Below are positions 26,017-34,025 of a stretch of 46,802 nucleotides of DNA, piece by piece. A model generated the notes under the pieces. It did not search any database, had not been told where the DNA came from, and saw only the letters and a program-made list of their open reading frames with translations. A program made the position numbers and the translations under genes. Each line of letters opens with the position of its first letter. Within the stretch, counting starts at the first letter, position 1. The stretch lies in contig NZ_KB900714.1 in assembly GCF_000379185.1 (NCBI RefSeq), positions 1 through 46,802 of the forward strand, read 5' to 3'. The stretch comes from Capnocytophaga cynodegmi DSM 19736. Its GTDB lineage: Bacteria > Bacteroidota > Bacteroidia > Flavobacteriales > Flavobacteriaceae.

Positions 26017-27408
26017 TTATATGTGAATTACTTCGCCATATGCAGCAGCAACAGCTTCCATAACAGCCTCACTCATAGTTGGGTGCGGATGTACTGCTTT
26101 TAATACTTCGTGACCAGTAGTTTCAAGTTTACGAGCAACAACTGCCTCAGCAATCATATCTGTAACTCCTGCCCCAATCATATGACAACCAAGCCATTCG
26201 CCATACTTGGCATCAAAAATTACTTTTACAAATCCGTCAGCATTTCCACCCGCTTTCGCTTTCCCTGAAGCCGAGAACGGAAACTTACCAACTTTTATTT
26301 CATAACCTTTCTCCTTAGCTTGTTTTTCAGTAAGTCCTACAGATGCAATTTCAGGGGTACAATACGTACAACCCGGGATATTTCCGTAGTCAAGAGGTTC
26401 AACGTGTAGTCCTTTTATTTTCTCAACACACAAAATTCCTTCCGCAGAAGCTACGTGAGCCAATGCTTGACCAGGAACCACATCACCGATAGCATAATAT
26501 CCAGGAACGTTTGTTTGATAGAATTTATCTACTAAAATTTTATCGCGGTCGGTCGCAATACCAACTTCTTCTAAACCAATATTTTCTATATTTGTTTTAA
26601 TTCCTACTGCAGATAAAATAACGTCTGCCTCCAATACTTCTTCACCTTTTGAAGTTTTGACAAAGGCTTTTACTCCTTTACCTGAAGTATCAACTTTTGT
26701 AACTTCGGCAGAAGTCATAATTTTTATTCCCAATTTCTTGAAGCTACGTTCTAATTGTTTTGAAACTTCCTCATCTTCAACAGGAACAATGTTTGGCATA
26801 AATTCCACTATGGTAACTTCTGTCCCCATTGAATTGTAAAAGTAAGCAAATTCAATTCCAATAGCACCACTTCCTACTACAATCATTTTTTTAGGTTGCT
26901 CTGGCAAGGTAAGTGCTTGACGATATCCAATTACCTTTTTACCATCTTGTGGAAGAGCTGGTAACTCACGTGAACGGGCTCCAGTAGCAATGATAATGTG
27001 GTCAGCAGAATATTCAGTTACTTTACCATCTTTGTCTGTAACTTCCACTTTTTTACCAGGTTTTACTTTCCCAAAGCCGTCAATCACGTCAATTTTATTT
27101 TTTTTCATTAAAAATTGAACGCCTTTGCTCATTCCGTCCGCAACATCACGACTTCTTTTTACCACTGCAGAAAAATCCTTATCAAATTCTTTTACAGAAA
27201 GTCCGTAATCTGAAGCGTGTTTCAAATATTCAAACACTTGAGCCGATTTTAAAAGTGCTTTCGTTGGGATACACCCCCAATTCAAACACACACCTCCCAA
27301 GTTTTCTTTTTCAATTACTGCTGTTTTAAAGCCCAATTGAGAAGCACGAATCGCAGTTACATAACCACCTGGTCCGCTTCCCAATACAATAATGTCGTAT
27401 TTACTCAT
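26017..27408 (-). CDS. lpdA: Dihydrolipoyl dehydrogenase
   Basis: E3 subunit of the 2-oxoacid dehydrogenase complexes and possibly the glycine cleavage system, re-oxidising dihydrolipoamide with NAD+. The 463-residue flavoprotein shows an FAD-binding GSGPGGY (10-16), the redox-active disulfide CLNWGC (Cys41, Cys46), a second nucleotide site GSGAIGIEFA (about 183-192), the FAD-binding AIGDVVPGQALAHVA block and the C-terminal His442-Glu447 pair in HPHPTMSEA. No E1 or E2 genes are adjacent, so one E3 may serve several complexes. It ends at a terminator. Confidence 0.95.
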   Translation of the reverse strand: MSKYDIIVLGSGPGGYVTAIRASQLGFKTAVIEKENLGGVCLNWGCIPTKALLKSAQVFEYLKHASDYGLSVKEFDKDFSAVVKRSRDVADGMSKGVQFLMKKNKIDVIDGFGKVKPGKKVEVTDKDGKVTEYSADHIIIATGARSRELPALPQDGKKVIGYRQALTLPEQPKKMIVVGSGAIGIEFAYFYNSMGTEVTIVEFMPNIVPVEDEEVSKQLERSFKKLGIKIMTSAEVTKVDTSGKGVKAFVKTSKGEEVLEADVILSAVGIKTNIENIGLEEVGIATDRDKILVDKFYQTNVPGYYAIGDVVPGQALAHVASAEGILCVEKIKGLHVEPLDYGNIPGCTYCTPEIASVGLTEKQAKEKGYEIKVGKFPFSASGKAKAGGNADGFVKVIFDAKYGEWLGCHMIGAGVTDMIAEAVVARKLETTGHEVLKAVHPHPTMSEAVMEAVAAAYGEVIHI

Positions 27409-27565
27409 CTTATATAATTTTATTTGTCAATTTAATTTAGCGTACGAAAGTACGTAATTTTACTTACAATGATTAATATTTTTCCTTTTTTTAAATTTGG
27501 ATATTCTGTAAAAAATTAAAAATCAATTCTTTTCAGATTTTGTACTTATCAATAATTTTAGAATT

Positions 27566-28513
27566 TTAGATTCCAATTCTATCACTTATTTTATATCTTT
27601 CTTCTTTATTCTTGGTTCTCAAAATGATTTCTCCTAAAAATCCTGCGATAAAAAACTGCGTACCAATTACCATCGTTGTTAATGCAATATAAAACTCAGG
27701 GCGGTTAGCTATCAATCGGTTATGCGGATTAATAAACAATTTATCAATACCCAAATAAATTGAGAAAGCAAAACCTATAAAAAACATCAAAACTCCTAAA
27801 GCTCCAAAAAAATGCATTGGCCTTTTTCCGAATTGAGATATGAAACTAATGGTTATCAAATCTAAAAAACCATTAATAAATCGATTCATTCCAAATTTGG
27901 TCTGCCCATACTTTCTGGCTTGATGTTGAACAACCTTTTCAGTAATCTTCTCATAACCAGCATTTTTAGCTAAAACAGGAATATAACGATGCATTTCTCC
28001 CGAAACATCAATATTCTTGACTACTTCTTTTTTATAAGCTTTCAAGCCACAATTAAAGTCGTGAAGGTGTAATCCTGATGTTTTACGAGCAGCCCAATTG
28101 AACAATTTTGAGGGTAAGTTTTTAGTCAACTTTGAATCGTAACGTTTTTTCTTCCAGCCTGATACCAAATCATATCCTTCTGTGGTTATCATTCTGTAAA
28201 GTGCTGGAATCTCGTCAGGGCTATCCTGTAAATCAGCATCCATTGTTATGACAACATCTCCCTCTGACTTAGCAAAACCAACGTGTAGAGCTTGTGATTT
28301 TCCATAATTTCTGAAAAAACGTATACCTGAAACACAACTATCCTTCTCCGATAAATTCTTTATTATCTTCCAAGAATCATCATTACTTCCATCATCTACA
28401 AAAATTATCTCGTAGGTGAATTTATGCTCTTCCATTACTCGGACTATCCAACTATGAAGCTCCGTCAACGATTCTTCCTCATTTAAAAGAGGGATTACTA
28501 TTGATATTTGCAT
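27566..28513 (-). CDS. GT2 glycosyltransferase, polyprenyl-phosphate type
   Basis: Membrane-bound family 2 glycosyltransferase of 315 residues, of the DPM1/GtrB/ArnC type that loads a sugar onto undecaprenyl phosphate. The GT-A domain (about 1-225) has IVIPLLNEEESL at the start, FVDDGSND (38-45) and the metal-binding DAD at 92-94 followed by LQDSPDE. Two C-terminal hydrophobic helices (about 233-255 and 272-297) anchor it. The sugar is unknown; typical uses are O-antigen modification or lipid A and glycan decoration. It follows the GNAT-like gene by 14 bp and shares its promoter. Confidence 0.9.
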   Translation of the reverse strand: MQISIVIPLLNEEESLTELHSWIVRVMEEHKFTYEIIFVDDGSNDDSWKIIKNLSEKDSCVSGIRFFRNYGKSQALHVGFAKSEGDVVITMDADLQDSPDEIPALYRMITTEGYDLVSGWKKKRYDSKLTKNLPSKLFNWAARKTSGLHLHDFNCGLKAYKKEVVKNIDVSGEMHRYIPVLAKNAGYEKITEKVVQHQARKYGQTKFGMNRFINGFLDLITISFISQFGKRPMHFFGALGVLMFFIGFAFSIYLGIDKLFINPHNRLIANRPEFYIALTTMVIGTQFFIAGFLGEIILRTKNKEERYKISDRIGI

Positions 28514-28527
28514 TGAGATACGTAAAT

Positions 28528-28812
28528 CTAAATTCTAATTCCCGCAGGAATTAACTCCTTGTATTCCTTATTTCTTCTGAAAAAAGCAATTGCCTCTGAA
28601 CAAGTTGGTACAACTCTAAGTTTTTTTGAAGAAACTTTTTGAAGGACAGCTTTCATAAATTCGTCTGTAAATTCTTCATCAGCCTCTCCGGGAATATGTA
28701 CCTTTGTGAAAAAGATTTTTCTTTCTTGTATGGAATACTCTACAAATGCAATTTGTCCATTTACCTTTGCCTGAAATTGGCGTAAAAATTCACTATCTGT
28801 TATTTCAATCAT
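28528..28812 (-). CDS. Small GNAT-fold N-acetyltransferase-like protein
   Basis: 94-residue protein of the short GNAT family (YjdJ/GATD-like, Pfam Acetyltransf_CG type). The core is FVEYSIQERKIFFTKVHIPG followed by a conserved helix and VPTCSEAIAFFRRNKEY, as in human GTPBP-neighbour NATD1 relatives. The start at 28812 (MIEITDSEF) was chosen over a TTN-like longer start eight codons earlier because homologues begin here. The substrate is unknown. It is the first gene of a two-gene operon with the glycosyltransferase, driven by a promoter with a spacing of 20. Confidence 0.8.
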   Translation of the reverse strand: MIEITDSEFLRQFQAKVNGQIAFVEYSIQERKIFFTKVHIPGEADEEFTDEFMKAVLQKVSSKKLRVVPTCSEAIAFFRRNKEYKELIPAGIRI

Positions 28813-28918
28813 ATTGGTATAAAGCATTAACAATAGAAAATAAGGTTTTTCGACACCACTTTTATATTTAACAAAAAGGTTGTACCTTTACCCTAATTTT
28901 ATATTTATAACTTCGGTG

Positions 28919-28949
28919 CAAAATTACGAAATAATTCATTAATTTTCAA
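28919..28949 (-). promoter_or_regulatory. Promoter of the GNAT-GT2 operon
   Basis: On the minus strand TTG (28947-28949), 20 bp, TAATTTTG (28919-28926), matching the -33/-7 pattern. The leader would be about 100 nt. Confidence 0.5.
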
Positions 28950-28956
28950 TTTTTAA

Positions 28957-29616
28957 ATGATAAATACTAAAACTCATATTTACCTGATGCCGGGAATGGC
29001 TGCGAGTCCTAAAATTTTTGAATTTTTACAATTTTCTGACAATTACGAAATTCATCTCTTGGATTGGATTCTTCCCTTTAAAGAGGAATCTTTATCGGAA
29101 TATGCTTTACGTTTATCAAAAAATATTAAACACGACAAACCCGTATTATTGGGAGTTTCTTTCGGTGGAATCATTGTACAAGAAATTGCAAAACATATTG
29201 ATTATAAAAAAATTATAGTAATATCGAGTGTAAAAAGCAAACACGAATTACCTAAGAAAATGCTTTTGGCTCGATACACAAATTTGTACAAATTACTTCC
29301 AGTGAGTTTAATCAATTCCCTTGAATATTGGAAACAATTTTCCTTCATTGATTCTGTTACTAAACGTATTAAACTTTATGAAAAATACATCGGTATGCGT
29401 TCGCCTTTTTATTTAGAGTGGTCTATTGATAAAATTATAAATTGGGAACAGGAAACTCCTTTACCTAATACTATTCATATACAGGGAAGTAACGATAAAA
29501 TTTTCCCAGCAAAGTACATTTCTGACGCAATTATTGTTGAAAAAGGTACACATATTATGATTATCAATAGGTACAAATGGTTTAATGAAAATTTACCTTC
29601 AATAATTGAAAGTTAA
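28957..29616 (+). CDS. Alpha/beta hydrolase
   Basis: Cytosolic alpha/beta-hydrolase-fold protein of 219 residues. The oxyanion-side loop is LMPGMAASP (about 9-17), the nucleophile elbow GVSFGG carries Ser (about residue 71), the acid is the Asp of GSNDKIFP (about 185), and the base is the His of GTHIMI (about 205). The helical insert between strands (about 95-160) is basic and hydrophobic. The substrate, an ester or thioester, is unknown. A single gene between the divergent GNAT operon and the DUF4369 operon. Confidence 0.85.
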   Translation: MINTKTHIYLMPGMAASPKIFEFLQFSDNYEIHLLDWILPFKEESLSEYALRLSKNIKHDKPVLLGVSFGGIIVQEIAKHIDYKKIIVISSVKSKHELPKKMLLARYTNLYKLLPVSLINSLEYWKQFSFIDSVTKRIKLYEKYIGMRSPFYLEWSIDKIINWEQETPLPNTIHIQGSNDKIFPAKYISDAIIVEKGTHIMIINRYKWFNENLPSIIES

Positions 29617-29659
29617 AAACTGATTTCCAGCAATTTAAAAATTAAAAATTCCTTAAAGT

Positions 29660-29690
29660 TTTGCTAAAATAAAAATTTATGCTACCTTCG
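29660..29690 (+). promoter_or_regulatory. Promoter of the DUF4369-sirtuin operon
   Basis: TTTG (29660-29663), 19 bp, TACCTTCG (29683-29690): a TTCG variant of the -7 box. The leader would be about 63 nt to the ATG at 29759. Confidence 0.6.
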
Positions 29691-29758
29691 CACGGAATAT
29701 GTAAAATTCTTTACGTGTAGAGAATGTATTGCTTTTTGATTTTTTAGATTTATTTTCA

Positions 29759-30472
29759 ATGAAAAAAATATTATTTTTAGTTTCGGCTTTAACGATTTTA
29801 AGTTGCTCAGAGACAGCTGATGAGAATACGATGATTATTGAAGGAAATATTGAAGGGCTGAAGAAAGGAAAAATCTATCTTCAGCGATATGACGATGAAA
29901 AATTAATCAATTTGGATTCTGTTGAAGCAAAGGGCGATGGTAAATTTACTTTCAAAAGGAAACTTGAAACTCCCGAAGTTTTTTACATTTATCTTGATTT
30001 AGATAAAAAAGAGGGAACAGATTTTGGAAATAGACTTCGTTTTTTTGGTGAACCTACAACAATCAAAATCAATAGTAAACACGAAATGTTTGACATTCAC
30101 GCAAAAATTGAAGGCTCCGAATCACAAAAAATTCTTGAGGAATATAACAAAAACATACGAAAATTCAGCAATCGAAATTTAGAACTTTTAGAACTACAAC
30201 TCAATGCTTTAAAAGAACAAAATCAGAAAAAAGCTGATTCAATTAACCAACTTTCGGAAAAAAATACGCTTCGACGTTATCTATACACACTGAATTTTGC
30301 CATCACACACCCCGACTCGTATGTGTCTCCTTACATTGCTTTGGCTGATGCACCTGATGCTAATGTTAAATTTTTAGATTCAATACACGGCATACTTTCT
30401 CCTGAAGTGGCTTCATCTAAATATGGTAAGGAATTAAAAAAACATATTGAAGAAATCAAAAAAACAAACTAA
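29759..30472 (+). CDS. DUF4369-containing lipoprotein
   Basis: Bacteroidota lipoprotein of 237 residues. The chosen start (MKKILFLVSALTILSC) gives a lipoprotein signal with Cys16; an in-frame start 10 codons upstream has no reason to be used. The mature N-terminal part (IIEGNIEGLKKGKIYLQRY) is the DUF4369 beta fold often found in front of thioredoxin-like domains in Bacteroidota. Here the C-terminal half is helical and has no CxxC, so a stand-alone DUF4369 without the thioredoxin partner is inferred. The residues after Cys (SETADEN) do not match the surface-export consensus. The sirtuin gene starts 13 bp downstream. Confidence 0.85.
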   Translation: MKKILFLVSALTILSCSETADENTMIIEGNIEGLKKGKIYLQRYDDEKLINLDSVEAKGDGKFTFKRKLETPEVFYIYLDLDKKEGTDFGNRLRFFGEPTTIKINSKHEMFDIHAKIEGSESQKILEEYNKNIRKFSNRNLELLELQLNALKEQNQKKADSINQLSEKNTLRRYLYTLNFAITHPDSYVSPYIALADAPDANVKFLDSIHGILSPEVASSKYGKELKKHIEEIKKTN

Positions 30473-30485
30473 AAACCAGCTTCTT

Positions 30486-31169
30486 ATGAAAAAGAAGATT
30501 GTAGCACTCACAGGAGCAGGAATTAGTGCCGAAAGTGGTATAAAAACATTTCGCGATTCTGATGGACTCTGGGAAGGACACAACGTAATGGAAGTTGCTT
30601 CCCCTGAAGGGTTTGCTAAAAATCCCAATCTTGTTTTGGAGTTTTACAATCAACGCAGACGGCAGCTAAAGGAGGTGAAACCAAACTTGGCTCACAATAT
30701 TTTATCAGAATTACAATCTGATTACGAAGTAGTTATAATAACCCAAAATGTAGATGATTTACACGAAAGAGCTGGAAGTAAAAATATAATTCATCTTCAC
30801 GGGGAATTGTTAAAGTCAAGAGGCGTTGATAATGACAAACTAATTTTTGATTGCTTTGGGGATATTCATTTAGGAGATTTATCACCCTCTGGAGCTCAAC
30901 TACGCCCACACATTGTTTGGTTTGGAGAAGATGTACCAATGATTCCTAAAGCCATACAAGAAGTTGAAAGTTGTGATATTCTTTTGGTTATAGGAACTTC
31001 TTTACAAGTATATCCCGCAGCAGGGCTTATGAATTATGCCAAATATAACACTCCCATATACTATGTAGATTTAAAACCTCAAATTCAAAGTAATGAAAAT
31101 TTGATTGTAATCAAAGAAAAGGCTTCTATTGGTATGCAGCAAATAGCTGATTTATTAAGAAAAAATTAG
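30486..31169 (+). CDS. Sir2 family NAD-dependent protein deacylase
   Basis: NAD+-dependent lysine deacylase of 227 residues. Visible are the NAD loop GAGISAESGI (10-19) and TFRDSDGLW (21-29), TQNVDDLHERAG (86-97) and the catalytic His105 in HLHGE. Tyr54 and Arg57 (EFYNQRR) correspond to the Tyr-x-x-Arg pair of SIRT5 and CobB-type enzymes that remove succinyl or malonyl groups. The usual four zinc cysteines are missing: the small domain between residues 107 and 140 has only one Cys. It seems a compact, zinc-free class III sirtuin. The ATG at 30486 was chosen over one 13 codons upstream that overlaps the previous gene's stop. Confidence 0.9.
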   Translation: MKKKIVALTGAGISAESGIKTFRDSDGLWEGHNVMEVASPEGFAKNPNLVLEFYNQRRRQLKEVKPNLAHNILSELQSDYEVVIITQNVDDLHERAGSKNIIHLHGELLKSRGVDNDKLIFDCFGDIHLGDLSPSGAQLRPHIVWFGEDVPMIPKAIQEVESCDILLVIGTSLQVYPAAGLMNYAKYNTPIYYVDLKPQIQSNENLIVIKEKASIGMQQIADLLRKN

Positions 31170-31176
31170 TAATAAT

Positions 31177-31650
31177 TTACCGATGGTGATAAGGTTCGTT
31201 TTTTAATATTGTAAAAGCTCTGTATATTTGTTCAACAAAAAACAAGCGTATCATTTGATGAGAAAATGTTAATTTTGAGAGAGATAATTTGCCATTAGCC
31301 CTTTGGTAAACTTCTTCTGAAAAACCATAAGGTCCTCCTATTACAAATACAAGTTGCTTTGTGCCTGTATTCATTTGCTTTTGTAAAAATTCAGAAAAAC
31401 CAACCGAAGTATACTCTTTACCTCGTTCATCTAATAAAATTAAATGATGAGAATTTTCTATGTTTTTCAAAATTAACTCTCCCTCTTTCGCCTTTTGTTG
31501 CTCTTCACTAAGTGATTTGCTATTTTTTATATCCAGAATGATTTGCATCTGAAAGTTTACATAATGCGAGAGTCTTTTTTCGTAATCTGCTATAAGTTGT
31601 TGTAATGCAGAATTATCCGTTTTACCTATGGCTATTAGCTTGATATTCAT
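31177..31650 (-). CDS. rlmH: 23S rRNA (pseudouridine1915-N3)-methyltransferase RlmH
   Basis: SPOUT methyltransferase acting on the assembled 70S ribosome at pseudouridine 1915 of helix 69. The 157-residue protein matches the family length almost exactly. Characteristic segments are MNIKLIAIGKTDNSAL at the start, LLDERGKEYTS (about 73-83), the SAM loop FVIGGPYGF (about 102-110) and the basic tail EQIYRAFTILKNEPYHH. It is convergent with the sirtuin gene (stops 7 bp apart) and separated from htrA upstream by a terminator. Confidence 0.95.
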   Translation of the reverse strand: MNIKLIAIGKTDNSALQQLIADYEKRLSHYVNFQMQIILDIKNSKSLSEEQQKAKEGELILKNIENSHHLILLDERGKEYTSVGFSEFLQKQMNTGTKQLVFVIGGPYGFSEEVYQRANGKLSLSKLTFSHQMIRLFFVEQIYRAFTILKNEPYHHR

Positions 31651-31665
31651 CTAAAAACAATAAAA

Positions 31666-31709
31666 TTTAGGGACTGATATTCTCTCTTACAAAAACATCA
31701 ATCCCTAAA
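31666..31709 (-). terminator. Terminator after htrA
   Basis: A 13-bp stem TTTAGGGACTGAT (31666-31678) / ATCAATCCCTAAA (31697-31709) with one G-U pair, about 20 bp past the htrA stop, followed on the minus strand by a T run. Confidence 0.8.
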
Positions 31710-31728
31710 AAAATTTAACTATTTATAA

Positions 31729-33141
31729 CTAAAAGAAAAATCTTTCTTTTTCCCCTTTTTCATTTAACAATTCTAATGAATTTCGCGTATTTGATGATAA
31801 GTTCGACATTATTTCCTTCAATTCATCAACATCTTTTATTGATTTTCCATTTACAGAAAGTAATACTTTCCCTACTACCCCAATATTGTTGTGCTCATAA
31901 AACTGAGAAGCTCCTGTAATTCTCACTCCTGATTTAGTTTTGAATTTTTTGTAATCATTTTCCGATAAGTTTTTCACTTCCAGACCAAGAGCGTTAATTA
32001 CATACGTAGTGTTTTTCTTAAGGGTAATATTTGTCGTTTTTTCCTTTCCTTCACGTACATACAAGACTTTCAACGCATCTCCAGGTCGTTTAGAAGCAAT
32101 GTATCCACTAAGGTCAGAATACTTTTGAATACGCACATTATCAATCTTTTTGATAACATCTCCTTTTTTAATTCCTGCAGAAGCAGCACCTGAATCTTCA
32201 TCAACAGCATCTACATAAAAGCCCTCTGTTTCTTTTATTTTAAGTTTCTCCGCATAGGTTGAATTTAATTCTGTACCTCTAACACCCAAAATTCCTTTTT
32301 GAACATTTCCAAACTCTATCAAATCCTCAACTACTTTTTTAGCTATGTTACTCGGAACTGCGAAAGAGTACCCAACATAAGTACCTGTTGTTGAAGTTAT
32401 TGCAGTATTAATTCCTATCAAATCTCCTTTCAAATTCACCAAAGCTCCACCACTATTTCCTCTGTTTACAGCTGCATCTGTTTGAATAAAGGACTCCACT
32501 TTATCACTTGAACGTTCGCTAATATTACGAGCTTTTGCACTTATAATCCCCGCTGTAACGGTTGAATTCAAATTAAAAGGGTTTCCTACTGCAAGTACCC
32601 ATTCACCTATTTGCGTATTATCTGAATCAGCGAAGGTTAAGAAAGGTAACTGCTCCCCCGCATCAATTTTAAGCAAGGCTATATCTGATGAAACATCCGT
32701 TCCTACAAGTTTGGCTGTATACGTTTTATTGTTATTCAAAGTAACTTCCAAACTCGTTGCATCTGCAATTACGTGATTGTTTGTAACTATATAACCATCA
32801 GGTGTTATGATAACTCCAGAGCCAGTTCCAATTTGTGTTTGATTACCTCCTCCATTTCCGTAAAGTAAATCAAAAATAGACATTGCCCCACCTTGTACTT
32901 TTGCTACATTTTTGATGTGAACAACGCTATTTACCGTTTTATTTGCTGCTTCAACAAAACTATTTTCATTGAATTGAAACTTTGTCTCTGTTGTATAATT
33001 CGCCTGAACAAAGTTAGGTTTTCCTGCTTCAGCAATAATCGCCTGATTTGTCTCTTTTTTGTCAAAAAAAAACTTGTATCCACCTAAGGTCAGCATTCCA
33101 CCTAAGAAAGCCGCCGAAATAGCACTTACATAATTTTTCAT
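31729..33141 (-). CDS. Trypsin-like serine protease HtrA/DegP-type
   Basis: Periplasmic protease-chaperone of the S1C family, degrading misfolded envelope proteins. The 470-residue protein has an N-terminal signal or anchor (about 5-25), a trypsin-like domain with His123 (TNNHVIADA), Asp153 (SSDIALLKI) and Ser230 (RGNSGGALV), a first PDZ domain (about 280-375) and a shorter second PDZ-like domain (about 385-465). It is preceded by a 150-bp AT-rich gap and the orphan AAA ATPase gene, and followed by a terminator. Confidence 0.92.
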   Translation of the reverse strand: MKNYVSAISAAFLGGMLTLGGYKFFFDKKETNQAIIAEAGKPNFVQANYTTETKFQFNENSFVEAANKTVNSVVHIKNVAKVQGGAMSIFDLLYGNGGGNQTQIGTGSGVIITPDGYIVTNNHVIADATSLEVTLNNNKTYTAKLVGTDVSSDIALLKIDAGEQLPFLTFADSDNTQIGEWVLAVGNPFNLNSTVTAGIISAKARNISERSSDKVESFIQTDAAVNRGNSGGALVNLKGDLIGINTAITSTTGTYVGYSFAVPSNIAKKVVEDLIEFGNVQKGILGVRGTELNSTYAEKLKIKETEGFYVDAVDEDSGAASAGIKKGDVIKKIDNVRIQKYSDLSGYIASKRPGDALKVLYVREGKEKTTNITLKKNTTYVINALGLEVKNLSENDYKKFKTKSGVRITGASQFYEHNNIGVVGKVLLSVNGKSIKDVDELKEIMSNLSSNTRNSLELLNEKGEKERFFF

Positions 33142-33239
33142 ACTGTTTTTCTTAAAATAGTTATACTTAATATATTTTTTAACATACTATTTTTACAATC
33201 ATCAATAATTATGCCAAAAAAGAAAGAAAATATCTACAA

Positions 33240-33264
33240 AATAATATTTTAATAAAATATTATT
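33240..33264. repeat. AT-only inverted repeat
   Basis: AATAATATTTTA (33240-33251) and TAAAATATTATT (33253-33264) form a near-perfect dyad with a one-base centre, 27 bp past the AAA ATPase stop. With no G-C pairs, its use as a terminator is uncertain. Confidence 0.35.
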
Positions 33265-33291
33265 ATATCTGATTTTGTATCCTTTCAAAAT

Positions 33292-33993
33292 TTATTGCTC
33301 TAAAGAATTGATTATTGCCTTTTTCATCTGTGTATGAACATAATCCTTTACTTCTGCGTATGAAATATTATACTTTCTGTCAATATTTTTCATTTTGTCA
33401 GGAAAAGGTGCTAATATTTTATCATAATAGCTATCCAATCGCTCTTTTGTTGGGAGTTGAAACTCCAATTTGAGCTGAAAACGACGAAGTAAGGCAAAGT
33501 CTATAAAATCAATATGATTTGTAGCACAAATAAGCACTCCATCTTTAGGAAAATAATCAAATAACTGAATGATTGTATTTACCAAACGTCGCATTTCCCC
33601 TACATCACGTTCGTCATCAGTTCGAGTTTTTCCTATTTGGTCAAATTCATCTAAAAACAAAACTGCTTTTTCTCTTTGGGCTTTATCAAAAACAGCTTTC
33701 AAGTTTTTGGAAGTTTCTCCTATTCTTGAATTTACTAAATTACTTAAATTCAACACAAAAGAAGGTTTATTCAATACTTTGGCAATTGCCTTCGCTGTTG
33801 TGGTCTTTCCACAACCTGAAGCTCCATAAAACAAGATTTTATTATCAGGATATAATCCATATTTTGAAAGTTCTGCAAAATACTTATGCTCTTTAATTAC
33901 CTGACTTAAAGCACTTTTATTCTCTTCATATAAAAAAATATCTTCAAAAGAAATGGATTCTTTATCTTGAATTACAAAATCTGTCGTAATCAT
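33292..33993 (-). CDS. Orphan AAA family ATPase
   Basis: A single-domain AAA ATPase of 233 residues. Walker A is YGASGCGKTT (56-65), Walker B is AVLFLDEFDQIG (about 110-121), sensor 1 is ICATNHIDF (about 154-162) and the arginine finger region is ALLRRFQL (about 167-174). It resembles the FtsH/katanin-like AAA branch but carries no protease, membrane or extra N-domain. It is 32 bp downstream of the ZIP transporter gene on the same strand and may share its transcript. Such solo AAA proteins occur in several bacterial accessory loci; without a partner protein here a role cannot be assigned. Confidence 0.8.
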   Translation of the reverse strand: MITTDFVIQDKESISFEDIFLYEENKSALSQVIKEHKYFAELSKYGLYPDNKILFYGASGCGKTTTAKAIAKVLNKPSFVLNLSNLVNSRIGETSKNLKAVFDKAQREKAVLFLDEFDQIGKTRTDDERDVGEMRRLVNTIIQLFDYFPKDGVLICATNHIDFIDFALLRRFQLKLEFQLPTKERLDSYYDKILAPFPDKMKNIDRKYNISYAEVKDYVHTQMKKAIINSLEQ

Positions 33994-34025
33994 AAATCTC
34001 TCTGTATTATTTTATTTTTTTGTAA

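Noticed and set aside
27441-27454. CGTAC-GAAA-GTACG hairpin upstream of lpdA that includes a TACTTTCG-like box
   Set aside because: The stem is only 5 bp, the GNRA-like loop is on the non-coding strand, and no -33 element has the right spacing.
31729-33993. AAA ATPase followed by a serine protease gene, resembling AAA-protease phage-defence pairs
   Set aside because: The protease is an ordinary periplasmic HtrA with signal and PDZ domains, while the AAA protein is cytosolic. There are 150 bp between them and no other defence genes nearby.
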